A program made the translations under genes and the position numbers. From positions 1 to 64,000 of the forward strand of contig JAAYAW010000060.1 in assembly GCA_012719135.1 (NCBI GenBank): 64,000 nt of DNA, in the 5' to 3' direction. Shown piece after piece: positions 10,638-20,777 of the stretch. The stretch is from Chloroflexota bacterium (lineage in GTDB: Bacteria; Chloroflexota; Anaerolineae; UBA1429). The notes below the pieces were generated by a model. That model saw nothing but the letters and a program-made list of their open reading frames with translations, was not told the origin of the DNA and ran no database searches. Position 1 is the stretch's first letter. Every line of letters starts with the position of its first letter.

Positions 10638-11438
10638 CTATCCCGCGATCAGCTTGACGGCGGGGCGCCGCTCGTTCTTCAAATCGATATACTCTACTTG
10701 TGTTCCTTCGCGCATGAGGGCGGCGGTAAGCTCTCGAAGCACGATCACCTTGTGGTCCGCATCGCCTTTGGTGCCCAGGTAGACGGGCCAGCCTGCCGTG
10801 GTGACACGGACGATCAGCCCATCTTCGAGAGTGTACTCGAATTCCCGTACCCCGGGCAGCGCCGTAACCATCGCGCCAACATAGTCCCAGGGCACCCCGG
10901 CGATCATGCTTCCTTCCACCACCGGCAGTCCGCTGTGATCGTGCACCACCGGGAGGGAGCCGAGCCGAGCCGCGATGCCGAGTACTGCGCCCTGCCCGTC
11001 GATCCACCAGTGCGTCCCCTGGTTCTCCCAGAGCAGTAAGGCGCCCTTCTCACTCACTGCGATGCGTACGTGATCGGGCAGCTTGGCCTGCACCCGCACT
11101 CGATCAAAACAGCCGAACGCTTCGGCCACCTGTCTCTCAACGCGGTGGGCATCCACCAGAAAGATCGGTACCCCAGTCAGATTCGCAGCCGCCACGATGG
11201 CCTGAGCCTCGACCAGCGTAGCCCCCTCCACATCCACCGAACGTACGCGAAAGCGGCCATCCAGCAGAAACACCCCGAGCAACAGGCACGACAGAATCAG
11301 CAGGGCCGCGCTGAACCACCGCGCGCCGTGCCCGGAGGACCCCATTCTTGTCCTGTCTGGCAGCGCGACCGTGGGCGCCTCCGCCATCAGGCGTCTTTGC
11401 GAACGAGTCGCTCGATTAGGGAACCTTCTCGTCATCAT
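10638..11438 (-). CDS. ftsQ: Cell division protein FtsQ/DivIB (POTRA domain)
   Basis: Single TM followed by FRVRSVDVEGATLVEAQAIVAAANL POTRA; position between ddl and ftsA. Confidence 0.85.
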   Translation of the reverse strand: MMTRRFPNRATRSQRRLMAEAPTVALPDRTRMGSSGHGARWFSAALLILSCLLLGVFLLDGRFRVRSVDVEGATLVEAQAIVAAANLTGVPIFLVDAHRVERQVAEAFGCFDRVRVQAKLPDHVRIAVSEKGALLLWENQGTHWWIDGQGAVLGIAARLGSLPVVHDHSGLPVVEGSMIAGVPWDYVGAMVTALPGVREFEYTLEDGLIVRVTTAGWPVYLGTKGDADHKVIVLRELTAALMREGTQVEYIDLKNERRPAVKLIAG

Positions 11439-11443
11439 CCGCC

Positions 11444-12562
11444 CTAGTGATCATGCTCGTAACGGGTCCGCGAACGCCGTTTGTCCTCGCGCCTCTCCAT
11501 GGCCAGTTCGATCAGTCTGTCCAACAGCCGAGCGTACGGCAGGCCGCTGGCCTCCCACAACTTGGGATACATGCTGATCTCGGTAAAGCCCGGGATGGTG
11601 TTGAGCTCGTTGACATACAGTCTCCCCGTTGCCCGCTCCAAGAAAAAGTCCACCCTGGCCATCCCGGCACAATCGATCGCGGCAAAGGCCTTGAGGGCCA
11701 GCACTTGCACCTCTCGCGTCTGGGCTTCATCCAGTGGCGCGGGGATCAGCAGCCCCGAGGCGTTATCCACGTACTTGGCGTGATAGTCGTAGAACTCGTT
11801 CGAGGGGACGACCTCGCCCGGCAGCGAAGCGATCGGATCATCGTTTCCAAGGACGGCGCATTCGATCTCGCGGGCATCGATGCCGGCCTCGATCACGATC
11901 TTTCGATCAAAGCGCGCCGCCAGTGCCAGGCCGCTCAGGAGCTCCTCACGATCGTGGGCCTTGGCCACGCCAACGCTGGAGCCTGCGTTGGCCGGCTTGG
12001 TAAACATGGGGTAGGCCAGCCGCCCCTCGATCTCCTCCACCACGGCATCCGGCTCCGCCAACCAATGTGATCGCAGGATAGCGACATAGTCCACAATCGG
12101 GATGCCATGGGCCCTCAGGACCGCCTTCTGAATCACCTTGTCCATGCCGACCGCAGAGCCGAGCACATCGCCGCCCACATAGGCGAGGTCCGCCAGCTCC
12201 AGCAGCCCCTGAACTGTTCCGTCCTCGCCGTACGTCCCATGCAGGACGGGAAAGACCACGTCAACCACCGGGAAGCGGGCCTTTGTCGTCCCGGGCACCA
12301 ACTCACGGCGTCTCAACGCGGCAGGGAGCTCCTCGTTAGCGTTCTCACACGGCTCCGGTGAGGCATCGTTCGCCACGCCCTCCGTTAGGAGGGCCATGGG
12401 ATCGCCTTGAGTGATCCACCGTCCCGTCTGATCGATACCGATTGAGAACACCTCATACTTGTCCTTGTCCAAAGCGGCCATCACAGAGCGCGCCGAGGCC
12501 AACGACACCTCGTGCTCTCCAGAGCGCCCGCCAAACAGCACAGCGACTCGGATTCTGCTCAT
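11444..12562 (-). CDS. ddl: D-alanine--D-alanine ligase
   Basis: MSRIRVAVLFGGRSGEHEVSLASA, EFYDYHAKYVD, NELNTIPGFTEISMYPKLWEASG; start at 12562 chosen over 12610. Confidence 0.96.
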   Translation of the reverse strand: MSRIRVAVLFGGRSGEHEVSLASARSVMAALDKDKYEVFSIGIDQTGRWITQGDPMALLTEGVANDASPEPCENANEELPAALRRRELVPGTTKARFPVVDVVFPVLHGTYGEDGTVQGLLELADLAYVGGDVLGSAVGMDKVIQKAVLRAHGIPIVDYVAILRSHWLAEPDAVVEEIEGRLAYPMFTKPANAGSSVGVAKAHDREELLSGLALAARFDRKIVIEAGIDAREIECAVLGNDDPIASLPGEVVPSNEFYDYHAKYVDNASGLLIPAPLDEAQTREVQVLALKAFAAIDCAGMARVDFFLERATGRLYVNELNTIPGFTEISMYPKLWEASGLPYARLLDRLIELAMERREDKRRSRTRYEHDH

Positions 12563-12566
12563 ATCG

Positions 12567-13541
12567 TCACGATGTCCTCTCCGGATGCCCTGCTTCCACA
12601 CGCAGCCCATCGCCCGGCCAGTCTCCGATCAGCTGGATCTCAGGCTCGAGCCGCTGGGCCAGGTCCCGCCAGACGCGTTCCTGAACATAGAGGATCAACC
12701 TCGCGATATCTTCAGCCGTGGCCGATCCTGTGTTCATGATAAAGTTCGCATGCCTTTCAGAGACTTGCGCGCCGCCGATGCGGTATCCCTTCAGGCCGGC
12801 CTGCTCGATGAGGAACCCCGCCGGATAGTGCTCTGTTCTCATAAAGGTGCTCCCCGCACACGCGCCTCTCGGCGTATGCGCCAGGCGCTGCTCGGTCACC
12901 GCGCGCGCCCTCTCCCGCAACTCGTCCGCATCGCCCGGACGCAAGGCAAGCCGCGCCTCGAGAACGATGGTTCTGGGCTTTGCAGGATCCTCCCGCTTGA
13001 GCGCACTCGTGCGGTAGCCATAGTGGAGTGCCTCGCGCGGTGCGCGCTCAACACGTCCGTCGGCCCGCAACAGGACAGCCTCGACCAGGATATCTCCCAC
13101 GTATCCCCCGTAGGCACCGGCGTTGCCCACCACCGCACCGCCCAGCGTACCTGGGATTCCAACGGCCCACTCCAGGCCCGCCCAGCCGGCCTTTACCGTC
13201 TCGCCCGCCAGTTCGCAAAAGAGACAGCCCGATTCTGCCCGCAGGAGCCCCTCGTCACTGATCTGGTGATCGCGGCATTCGTTGATGATCACCAGCCCGC
13301 GTACCCCCCTATCGGAGACGAGTACATTCGTGCCGCTGCCGAGGACCAGGCAGGCTACTTCGGCCTCTCTGGCCAGGCGCACCCAGCTCACGAGATCCTC
13401 GACGCGCTGGGCCACGGCAAGAAGGTCGGCGCTTCCGCCCACGCCGAAGGAGGTATAGCCCGCCAAGGGTACATCGGCCGTCACCCGGTCGCCGTATCCG
13501 GCTCTTGCCATCGCCTCCACAAACCGGCGCAATCCGATCAC
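12567..13541 (-). CDS. murB: UDP-N-acetylenolpyruvoylglucosamine reductase
   Basis: VLGSGTNVLVSDRGVRGLVI, GIPGTLGGAVVGNAGAYGG, GSTFMRTEHYPAGFLIEQAGLKG. Confidence 0.97.
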   Translation of the reverse strand: MIGLRRFVEAMARAGYGDRVTADVPLAGYTSFGVGGSADLLAVAQRVEDLVSWVRLAREAEVACLVLGSGTNVLVSDRGVRGLVIINECRDHQISDEGLLRAESGCLFCELAGETVKAGWAGLEWAVGIPGTLGGAVVGNAGAYGGYVGDILVEAVLLRADGRVERAPREALHYGYRTSALKREDPAKPRTIVLEARLALRPGDADELRERARAVTEQRLAHTPRGACAGSTFMRTEHYPAGFLIEQAGLKGYRIGGAQVSERHANFIMNTGSATAEDIARLILYVQERVWRDLAQRLEPEIQLIGDWPGDGLRVEAGHPERTS

Positions 13542-14935
13542 TGCGTCCGCTCCTTCAAGGCATCCAGAACGTGCTCGCCGATCAGATATCCGTCGCCCGC
13601 GCCAAGCGTGAGCAGCACGTCCCCGGGCCTCAAGTCCTCGAGCAACGACGCTTCAACGCTGCGGCTCTCTGCAACATGGCGTACCGCCGGATGGTCGATT
13701 GCCTGGACCAGCGCCGCTGCGTCGTTCGCGCCATGCACCTCACGGCTGCGCGCAGCGTAGACATCGGTCACAATCACAGCATCGGCATCGGCCAGACAGG
13801 TCCTAAACCCCTCCCACAGAGCTTGTAGTCGGCTGAAGGTATGCGGCTGCACGACAGCCCAGATCCGCCGGTGGCCGTACCGCAGCCGCGCTGCAGCCAG
13901 CGTGGCCGCGATCTCCGTCGGATGGTGCCCGTAGTCATCCACCACCGTCACACCCCAAGCCTCTCCCTTGACCTCAAAGCGCCGCCGCACGCCCTTGTAC
14001 TGGGATAGAGCTTGGCCAGCGACCAGCGGCTCGATACCACATTGCTCCGCGACGATCAGAGCGGCCGCCGCATTCAAAGCGTTGTGCACGCCGGGCAGGT
14101 AGAGCGAGCATTCCGCCCACGAGCAGCCGCCGCGGTCGACTCGCAGGTCAACGCCTCCGCGGCTGTTGGGCACCACATTGTCCACCCGGTACTCCGCTTG
14201 TGAAGCCAGCCCGTAACCCAGCGCCTCAAGGCCTTGCTCATCGAGCAGCCGCTGAACCTGTGGCCCGTCGATGCAGGCAACGAGCGCTCCGCCCGGACGG
14301 ATTCGACCGACGAACTCTCCATAGGCCGAACGCATGTCATCGATCCCCGAGTAGCAATCTGGATGATCCATCTCTATGGTCGTAATCACGGCAATCTCTG
14401 GGTTCAGGCCGTGAAACATGCGTCCGTACTCGTCAGCTTCGATAACGAACCACTCACCAGAGCCCGCTTGTGCGTTGGTCCCGAGATCCTGAAGCACGCC
14501 TCCGACGATGAATCCCGGATCGTACCCCGCTTTGCGGAGGGCACACACGATCATGCCCGACGTGGTCGTCTTCCCGTGCGTACCGGCAACCGCTATGACC
14601 CGATTGCCTGCGAGAAGGGGCGCCAGAAACGCGCGCCGATCGAGCACGGGGATACCTCGCCTGACGCTCTCCTGCACTTCGACGTTGTCCGCGGGCACTG
14701 CCGACGATACCAGCACCAGTTCGGCGCCGACGACGGACCCCTCGCAGTGCCCGATGGTGATCCGAACCCCCTCGCGAGCGAGTTCATCCGTGATCGCGGA
14801 CGACCGTGCGTCCGATCCGCTTACGCTATGCCCACGCATGACGAGAACACGGGCGATGGCCGATAGGCCGATGCCCCCGATCCCGATCAGATGGATGCGT
14901 TCCGGTAACAACACGCCAACTCCGTTTCCAGCCAC
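13538..14935 (-). CDS. murC: UDP-N-acetylmuramate--L-alanine ligase
   Basis: IHLIGIGGIGLSAIARVL, AVAGTHGKTTTSGM, VVDDYGHHPTEIAATL; 4-nt overlap with murB. Confidence 0.97.
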   Translation of the reverse strand: MAGNGVGVLLPERIHLIGIGGIGLSAIARVLVMRGHSVSGSDARSSAITDELAREGVRITIGHCEGSVVGAELVLVSSAVPADNVEVQESVRRGIPVLDRRAFLAPLLAGNRVIAVAGTHGKTTTSGMIVCALRKAGYDPGFIVGGVLQDLGTNAQAGSGEWFVIEADEYGRMFHGLNPEIAVITTIEMDHPDCYSGIDDMRSAYGEFVGRIRPGGALVACIDGPQVQRLLDEQGLEALGYGLASQAEYRVDNVVPNSRGGVDLRVDRGGCSWAECSLYLPGVHNALNAAAALIVAEQCGIEPLVAGQALSQYKGVRRRFEVKGEAWGVTVVDDYGHHPTEIAATLAAARLRYGHRRIWAVVQPHTFSRLQALWEGFRTCLADADAVIVTDVYAARSREVHGANDAAALVQAIDHPAVRHVAESRSVEASLLEDLRPGDVLLTLGAGDGYLIGEHVLDALKERTQ

Positions 14936-15493
14936 TCAGCGAATCACACGTGCAATCAACAGAAACAGGGCCAGGTACAGCAGCCAGCTCTGCCCCAGAA
15001 AGAGCGTCTGGCCCAGCAGATTGAGCGGAAGGTAGGCTATCAGCGACTGCGCCTTCTCAGAGAGCGCATCGGCCCGCAGCCCCAGAAAGCCGATCGCATA
15101 GTCCCACCGATCCAGGTAATACCAGATCGAGCCCACGGCCAGATAGCCGTTCACTGCACCGGTGATGAGGCCCAGTCCCATCCCGAGCGCTCCTCCCAGC
15201 CGCTCGCCCCGAAACGAGAGCGTTTCGCCCGCATAGGAGATAAAGGCGGCGGACACGATGACGAGAACAAAGAACCAGGTCTGCCCGGCTTGGACGCGAG
15301 CGGTCTGAAGGGCGTCGCCAGAAGCAAGGATGCGGCCCAGTCCCTGTTCCAGAAGGGGCTCCAACAGATGCAGCGCCAACAACACAATCACCAGTACGGT
15401 GGTAACACCCAACTCTCGCAGAAACCCGCGCACAAGCCCGATGAGGGCAAACATGAGGACGAGCGCTCCGAAGAGGACCTCAATCGGTGCCAC
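14936..15493 (-). CDS. CvpA-like multi-pass membrane protein
   Basis: 185 aa; four hydrophobic segments, LIGLVRGFLRELG start region. Confidence 0.6.
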   Translation of the reverse strand: MAPIEVLFGALVLMFALIGLVRGFLRELGVTTVLVIVLLALHLLEPLLEQGLGRILASGDALQTARVQAGQTWFFVLVIVSAAFISYAGETLSFRGERLGGALGMGLGLITGAVNGYLAVGSIWYYLDRWDYAIGFLGLRADALSEKAQSLIAYLPLNLLGQTLFLGQSWLLYLALFLLIARVIR

Positions 15494-15502
15494 AGTGCCT
15501 CC

Positions 15503-16120
15503 TCACCCCTCGCCTCGGGCATGCCCCGAGGCGCTGTACAGGCCAAAGGCGATCAGGACGACCACCAGAACGACTACCATCTGAATCCGAAAGGCGCTGC
15601 CGGATAGGGTCTGCTGCACCTGCCCGCTCGACAGGGCGATCGTCGCCGTCGGTGCGGGAAAGACGATGGGCAACAGAATGTACAGCAGCGCCACGCCGTT
15701 CAGCAGCCCAACGAGCATCCCCAGCAGGCCATCGATGATCCCGGTCCGCGGACGTGCGAGCCGCCGGCCAACCAGGTACGAGGCCCCAAGAAAGCCCGCC
15801 AGCAGCGACAGCCTCAGGGTCCCGCGGTTCTTGTCTGTCTCGATGAGCGGCGGGGCCTCCCGCACCTCCTGCCACACGGCCGAGGGATTCTCCGCGCTCA
15901 GGCCGCCCGCTCGCGCAAAGCGCTGCAGGTAGTAGAAGCGGTTGATAGGTTCCTCCAACGCGTCCGCCAAAAAGCCGGTCACAGCGATCGCCAACAGCAG
16001 AGCGCCCAGCACATAGAGCTCCCGCCGTACGCCGCGCTTGAGCCCGACCAGCCCAAACACACCGGCAAAGCCAGCGATTACCACGTACTGGTTGAGCGTC
16101 CATCCTGTTAGGCCGTCCAC
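15503..16120 (-). CDS. CvpA-like multi-pass membrane protein, second copy
   Basis: 205 aa; FGLVGLKRGVRRELYVLGALLLA start region resembling neighbour. Confidence 0.55.
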   Translation of the reverse strand: MDGLTGWTLNQYVVIAGFAGVFGLVGLKRGVRRELYVLGALLLAIAVTGFLADALEEPINRFYYLQRFARAGGLSAENPSAVWQEVREAPPLIETDKNRGTLRLSLLAGFLGASYLVGRRLARPRTGIIDGLLGMLVGLLNGVALLYILLPIVFPAPTATIALSSGQVQQTLSGSAFRIQMVVVLVVVLIAFGLYSASGHARGEG

Positions 16121-16121
16121 G

Positions 16122-17222
16122 CTACCCCTTACCCGCTATCTCGAAAACGCACTGTGCCAATCGACTGGCAGCCTCCGGCACCGCGATAGCACGCATCGCC
16201 TCTGACATCGCGCGGAGTCTGTCGCCCTGGCTCAAAAGCTCCCGCACAAGCTGCGGCAGCCGTGCCGCAAGCTCGCGATCGGCGAGGACCTCCGCACCAC
16301 CGCGAACGGCCAGATACTCGGCGTTCGCCTGCTGGTGTTGGCCCGCGTAGGGATAGGGCACCAGAATCGCGGGCAGACCAACTGCCGGGAACTCGGCCAG
16401 CGTACTGGCTCCCGCCCGCGCGACCACCAGATCCGCCGCGACCAGCGCATCGGCCATCTCCTCGTGCATATAGGCATAGATCCGATAGTCCGCCCGGCGC
16501 ACCGGGTCGAGAGCCTGTCCCCGTGCGCTCAGCCCTTCGGCATCCGCCGGCCCGCTGACGTGCACGATCTGAGCCAGCGCCAGCAGTTCCTCCAGGTGCG
16601 CCGACACCGCCTCGTTGATAGAGTGGGCACCGGTGCTACCCCCCAGCACGAGCAGCACGGGCCGATTCCCGTCCAGAGAGAGACGAGCTCTTGCCTGGCC
16701 TCGATCGGCCGCCAGGAGCGCCTTTCGAACCGGGTAGCCCGTCACCCGGACCTTGCCCTGCGGCAGATGGCCCGCGACCGAATCGAACGACACGCACACG
16801 CGCTGCGCCAAGCACGCGAGCAGCCTCACGGCCAGACCAGGCTCCATGTCTGGAAGGTAGATCATGGCCGGCGCCCTCAGCATCCACGCCGCCAGCATCA
16901 GCGGCGCTGTCACATAGCCGCCTGTCGAGAACACCACGTCCGGCTTCCACGCCCGGATGATCGCCATCCCCTGCCGCACGCCGCGCACGATCTGCGCCAA
17001 ACTGGCCACCGCCTGAAGAGGCGAACGGCCGCGGAGCGCACCGGCGCTCGTCGAAAAGTAACGGATGCCCTCGCGCTCTACGAGCCCCTGTTCGACACTT
17101 CCCGGACGGCCGACCCAGGCGACCTCCACCGCTTTCTCCGGCCGCGCGCGGAGGCTTTCGATCACGGCAAGAGCCGGATAGACATGGCCTCCCGTACCGC
17201 CGCCGGTAAAGAGCACCTTCAC
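16122..17222 (-). CDS. murG: UDP-N-acetylglucosamine--N-acetylmuramyl-(pentapeptide) pyrophosphoryl-undecaprenol GlcNAc transferase
   Basis: VKVLFTGGGTGGHVYPALAVIESL, VLVLGGSTGAHSINEAV, ARAGASTLAEFPAVGLPAILVPYPYA; GTG start at 17222 overlapping ftsW stop. Confidence 0.96.
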   Translation of the reverse strand: MKVLFTGGGTGGHVYPALAVIESLRARPEKAVEVAWVGRPGSVEQGLVEREGIRYFSTSAGALRGRSPLQAVASLAQIVRGVRQGMAIIRAWKPDVVFSTGGYVTAPLMLAAWMLRAPAMIYLPDMEPGLAVRLLACLAQRVCVSFDSVAGHLPQGKVRVTGYPVRKALLAADRGQARARLSLDGNRPVLLVLGGSTGAHSINEAVSAHLEELLALAQIVHVSGPADAEGLSARGQALDPVRRADYRIYAYMHEEMADALVAADLVVARAGASTLAEFPAVGLPAILVPYPYAGQHQQANAEYLAVRGGAEVLADRELAARLPQLVRELLSQGDRLRAMSEAMRAIAVPEAASRLAQCVFEIAGKG

Positions 17223-18361
17223 TTGGAGGCCTCCTTGCCGGATTTGTGCCCGCTCCGAGAGATGTTGAGCAACACACCGACGGACGCTAGAGCGGTGACG
17301 AGTGAAGAACCGCCGTAACTCATAAAGGGAAGCACCGTCCCCGTCACCGGGGCCGAGTTCGTCGCTACGGCGATCGAAAGGATCGCCTGGAAAGCCGTCC
17401 AGCACACCAGGCCCACAGCGAGTAGTCGCCCATATACGTCCGGTGCGTTCCTGGCGACGAGCAAGCCCCGCCAGACCCAGAGACCGTACAGACCGATGAC
17501 GGCCACGGCACCCAGGAAGCCGAACTCCTCGCAGATGATTGAGAACACAAAGTCGGTATGCGAAAACCGCCCCAGATACAGCTTCTGCTGGCTCTGCCCC
17601 AGACCAACCCCCGTCAGACCTCCGAGAGAGAGCGCACGTAAGGATTGGAGGATTTGGTAACCCTCGTTCATCGGGTCGCTAAACGGCCCCTCCAGCCAGA
17701 TGGTGTACCGCTCTTCCCCATAACCGAACAAGAAGAGAGGAAGAGAGCCGAGAAGCACACCGATCACCATGTAGATGACGAAATGCTTCATGTTGGCGCC
17801 GGCTACAAAGAACATCGCGGACGCCGTGGCAATCAACAATAAGGCCGTGGAGTAATCCGGCTGAAGGATAATCAGTCCCGCCATACCGCCCAGAATGATG
17901 ATAAATGGCACCGTGCCGACGCTGAATCTCCCCAGCTGCGCCCTCTTGGATTCAAGCCAGACGGCGATGTAGATGATCGCACCGAGTTTGGCCACCTCGA
18001 CGGGCTGAATGGAGCCATAGATCACCACATCGTTGGCAGCGGTCGTCATCTCGATCCAGCGCCCTCGCAGCGCCATGGCCACCAGAATCGCCAGGGTTCC
18101 TGCCAGCACCGCGAGCGCCAGTTTCTTGTACAGGTGATAGTCGATAGCCCAGGCCAGCACGAGCCCCGCCAGACCGATGCCGGCATAGCGAAGCTGCTTG
18201 ACAAAGTGATACGTAGGGCCCGTCACGTCGGCCCACCCCATCAGGTGAAAGTGATAGGAGGAGCTGTACACCATGACCAGGCCCACGGCCAGAAGGGCGA
18301 GCGCAATCAACAGCATGCCCCAGTCGGTCCGTGCCAGCCTTCTCGTCAGGCCATCAAGCAT
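17219..18361 (-). CDS. ftsW: Lipid II polymerase / cell division protein FtsW (SEDS family)
   Basis: Multi-TM; VEVAKLGAIIYIAVWL, EGYQILQSLRALSLGGLTGVGLGQSQQKLYLGRFSHTDFVFSIICEEFGFLG, TGTVLPFMSYGGSSLV. Confidence 0.96.
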   Translation of the reverse strand: MLDGLTRRLARTDWGMLLIALALLAVGLVMVYSSSYHFHLMGWADVTGPTYHFVKQLRYAGIGLAGLVLAWAIDYHLYKKLALAVLAGTLAILVAMALRGRWIEMTTAANDVVIYGSIQPVEVAKLGAIIYIAVWLESKRAQLGRFSVGTVPFIIILGGMAGLIILQPDYSTALLLIATASAMFFVAGANMKHFVIYMVIGVLLGSLPLFLFGYGEERYTIWLEGPFSDPMNEGYQILQSLRALSLGGLTGVGLGQSQQKLYLGRFSHTDFVFSIICEEFGFLGAVAVIGLYGLWVWRGLLVARNAPDVYGRLLAVGLVCWTAFQAILSIAVATNSAPVTGTVLPFMSYGGSSLVTALASVGVLLNISRSGHKSGKEASK

Positions 18362-19796
18362 CGCTATCCCCTAGTGAGCAAACCAGCTCCCTGTATGCCT
18401 CGCCGCGGGCTTCAAAGTCGACATAGGCGTCAAAGCTTGTCCCCCCCGGAGAGAACAACACCACCTCTCCCTCCCCGGCCAGCCTGGCCGCAAGCCCGAT
18501 AGCCTCGGTGAGTGTCTCGCAGCGCAGAAAGGCCGTCTCTGGCGCCCCCTGCGCCATGGCCTCGCCCACCAAGGGCGCACACTCGCCAAACCCAATCACG
18601 AGACGCACGCGTCGCTCGACCCACTTGGCCCAGCTATCCCAGGGGAGGTGCTTGTCCCTACCCCCGGCGAGCAGTACCAGGGGCTCGCCGAAGGCTCGGA
18701 TCGCCGCGATCGCCCGCTCCGGGGTGGTTGCGATCGAATCGTTCACAAAGGTGATGCCCTTCCAGCGGCGCACCACCTCCAGGCGATGAGGCACTCCCTC
18801 AAACTCGAGAACCACTCGGCGAATGGCTTCGATGTCCGCTCCCGCGATACGGGCAGCACAGGCAGCCGCCAGCACATTGGCCAGGTTGTGCTCCCCCCTC
18901 AGCCGGACCTGATCGCTCCGGCAGATCACGTTCAGGCTTCCCCCGTACGCGAGCTTTAGCTGGCCTTCGTCCAGGTAGCCGCCCTGCTGTACAGGCCCCG
19001 TGAGCGAGAACTCCACCAACCCGGCCGGCGTGCGCTCGCCAAACGAACGTGCGTATGCATCGTCACGGTTCAGAACCGCCCAATCATCCCGGCTCTGATA
19101 GTCCACGATCGCAGCTTTGGCCTGTATGTACCGTTCCATCGTGTGATGCCGGTCCAGGTGGTTCGGCGTGATATTAGTGACCACCGCGATCCTCGGACTC
19201 CAGCCCTCTAGAGACACGGCTCGGGAAGCCGGCGTTCGCTTCTCCTCGATCCGTGAGCCCTGCACTCCGGGACGAAAGAGCTCGAGCTGAAAGCTCGAAA
19301 GCTCCATTACGGCCAGATCGGCCAGGGCGCCGGCGGAAAGCTCGCCGATAAGCGGTCGCCCGATGTTCCCGCCGACCCAGGCGTGGAGGCCTGCTGAAGC
19401 GAGCATCTTGCCCACCAGCGTCGTCGTGGTCGTTTTCCCACTGGAACCCGTAATACCTACGACCGGGTTCGTGAACAGCTGCACGAACAGCCGGGGCTCG
19501 CTCGAGATCGGCACTCCTGTTCGCCGCGCCTCCTCCACGATCGGCACATCGACTGGCACCCCGGGGCTAAGGAAAAGCACATCGGTATCCAACAGGTCAG
19601 AGGGATAGCCGCCCAGCGCCAGGCGCACGGGCAGGTCCTCGATCCCCCGGATGGCGTCACCGAGCTTGTCCGCCGGCTTTAGATCGGTCAGGACCACCTG
19701 AGCGCCCGAATGGCAGAGATAGCGCGCCAGCGCCATGCCTTCGCGAGCAACACCGATGATTCCGGCCCTCATGCCGCGTAACGCCGTCCCAACCAT
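18354..19796 (-). CDS. murD: UDP-N-acetylmuramoylalanine--D-glutamate ligase
   Basis: GITGSSGKTTTTTLVGKML, NITPNHLDRHHTMERYIQAKAAI, LVLLAGGRDK. Confidence 0.96.
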   Translation of the reverse strand: MVGTALRGMRAGIIGVAREGMALARYLCHSGAQVVLTDLKPADKLGDAIRGIEDLPVRLALGGYPSDLLDTDVLFLSPGVPVDVPIVEEARRTGVPISSEPRLFVQLFTNPVVGITGSSGKTTTTTLVGKMLASAGLHAWVGGNIGRPLIGELSAGALADLAVMELSSFQLELFRPGVQGSRIEEKRTPASRAVSLEGWSPRIAVVTNITPNHLDRHHTMERYIQAKAAIVDYQSRDDWAVLNRDDAYARSFGERTPAGLVEFSLTGPVQQGGYLDEGQLKLAYGGSLNVICRSDQVRLRGEHNLANVLAAACAARIAGADIEAIRRVVLEFEGVPHRLEVVRRWKGITFVNDSIATTPERAIAAIRAFGEPLVLLAGGRDKHLPWDSWAKWVERRVRLVIGFGECAPLVGEAMAQGAPETAFLRCETLTEAIGLAARLAGEGEVVLFSPGGTSFDAYVDFEARGEAYRELVCSLGDSDA

Positions 19797-19799
19797 GGC

Positions 19800-20777
19800 C
19801 TAGTGCACTCCCCGCACGGCGACAGCCAGAAACGATGCCACGGCCGTCGCGATCCAGAACCGCGTTGTCACCTGGACTTCGTCCATCCCCAGCGCCTCGA
19901 AATGGTGGTGCAATGGTGCCATCCGGAACACGCGCCGGCCCTCGCCGTATCGTCGCCGGGTGTACTTAAAGTAGCCCACCTGCACGATATCGGAGACGGC
20001 CTCGCTGACCATGGCGATTCCGGATACCAGCAGCAACAGAGCGTGCCCGCTCACAAGCGCCACGGCCGCCAGTGCAGCCCCCAGCGCCTCGGCCCCGACA
20101 TCTCCCATGAACACGCGTGCTGGATGGGCGTTGTGCCAGAGAAACGCCAGCAATCCGCCCGCCAGAGACATGCACCAGTAGGTCAATCCGCCGGCATCAT
20201 CTTGCGCTCCCACCACGGCCAGGCACACCACCACGAACGCGCCCGTTCCGGCTGCCAGCCCGTCCAAACCATCCGTGAGGTTGGCCGCGTTGACAAAGCC
20301 CACCATGACAAAGGCCGCCACGGGCACGAACCAGATGCCCAGATCCAGAGCAGGCATCCCAAAGGGCAGCCAGAACGGCCGGGCTGCGCCCCCCAGATAC
20401 ATCCCGAGCGCCAGGATCACCGCGATCCCCCACTGGCATGGGAACTTGGCGCGCGCGAGCCACCCGATGCCCTGTTGATCCTTGAGCCCTCGGAGGTCGT
20501 CATAGCAGCCCAGCGCGGCATACGCCGCCAGAGAAAGCATGGGCCACAGCGGCTGCGTATGGCCAAACGCGAGAAGCCCCACGCCAGCGATCAACGCCCC
20601 CCCCACAAACAACAACCCGCCCATGGTGGGAGTCCCGGCCTTGGCCTGGTGCGTTGCAGGTCCATCGGCGCGGATGCGCTTGGCGAGACCCCGGGCCTGC
20701 AGCCAGCGAATGAGCATGGTGCCCGCCGGGGCGAGCAGCACGAAAAAGGCCGCCCCCAACAGAGCCGGCTCGCTCAC
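19800..20777 (-). CDS. mraY: Phospho-N-acetylmuramoyl-pentapeptide-transferase
   Basis: HQAKAGTPTMGGLLFV, NAANLTDGLDGLAAGTGA, HNAHPARVFMGDVGAEALG, APLHHHFEALGMDEVQVTTRFW. Confidence 0.97.
   Translation of the reverse strand: MSEPALLGAAFFVLLAPAGTMLIRWLQARGLAKRIRADGPATHQAKAGTPTMGGLLFVGGALIAGVGLLAFGHTQPLWPMLSLAAYAALGCYDDLRGLKDQQGIGWLARAKFPCQWGIAVILALGMYLGGAARPFWLPFGMPALDLGIWFVPVAAFVMVGFVNAANLTDGLDGLAAGTGAFVVVCLAVVGAQDDAGGLTYWCMSLAGGLLAFLWHNAHPARVFMGDVGAEALGAALAAVALVSGHALLLLVSGIAMVSEAVSDIVQVGYFKYTRRRYGEGRRVFRMAPLHHHFEALGMDEVQVTTRFWIATAVASFLAVAVRGVH

Noticed and set aside
10624-11007. N-terminal extension of the ftsA ORF overlapping ftsQ
   Set aside because: Arg-rich, out-of-frame reading of ftsQ; GTG at 10623 begins the conserved FtsA sequence.
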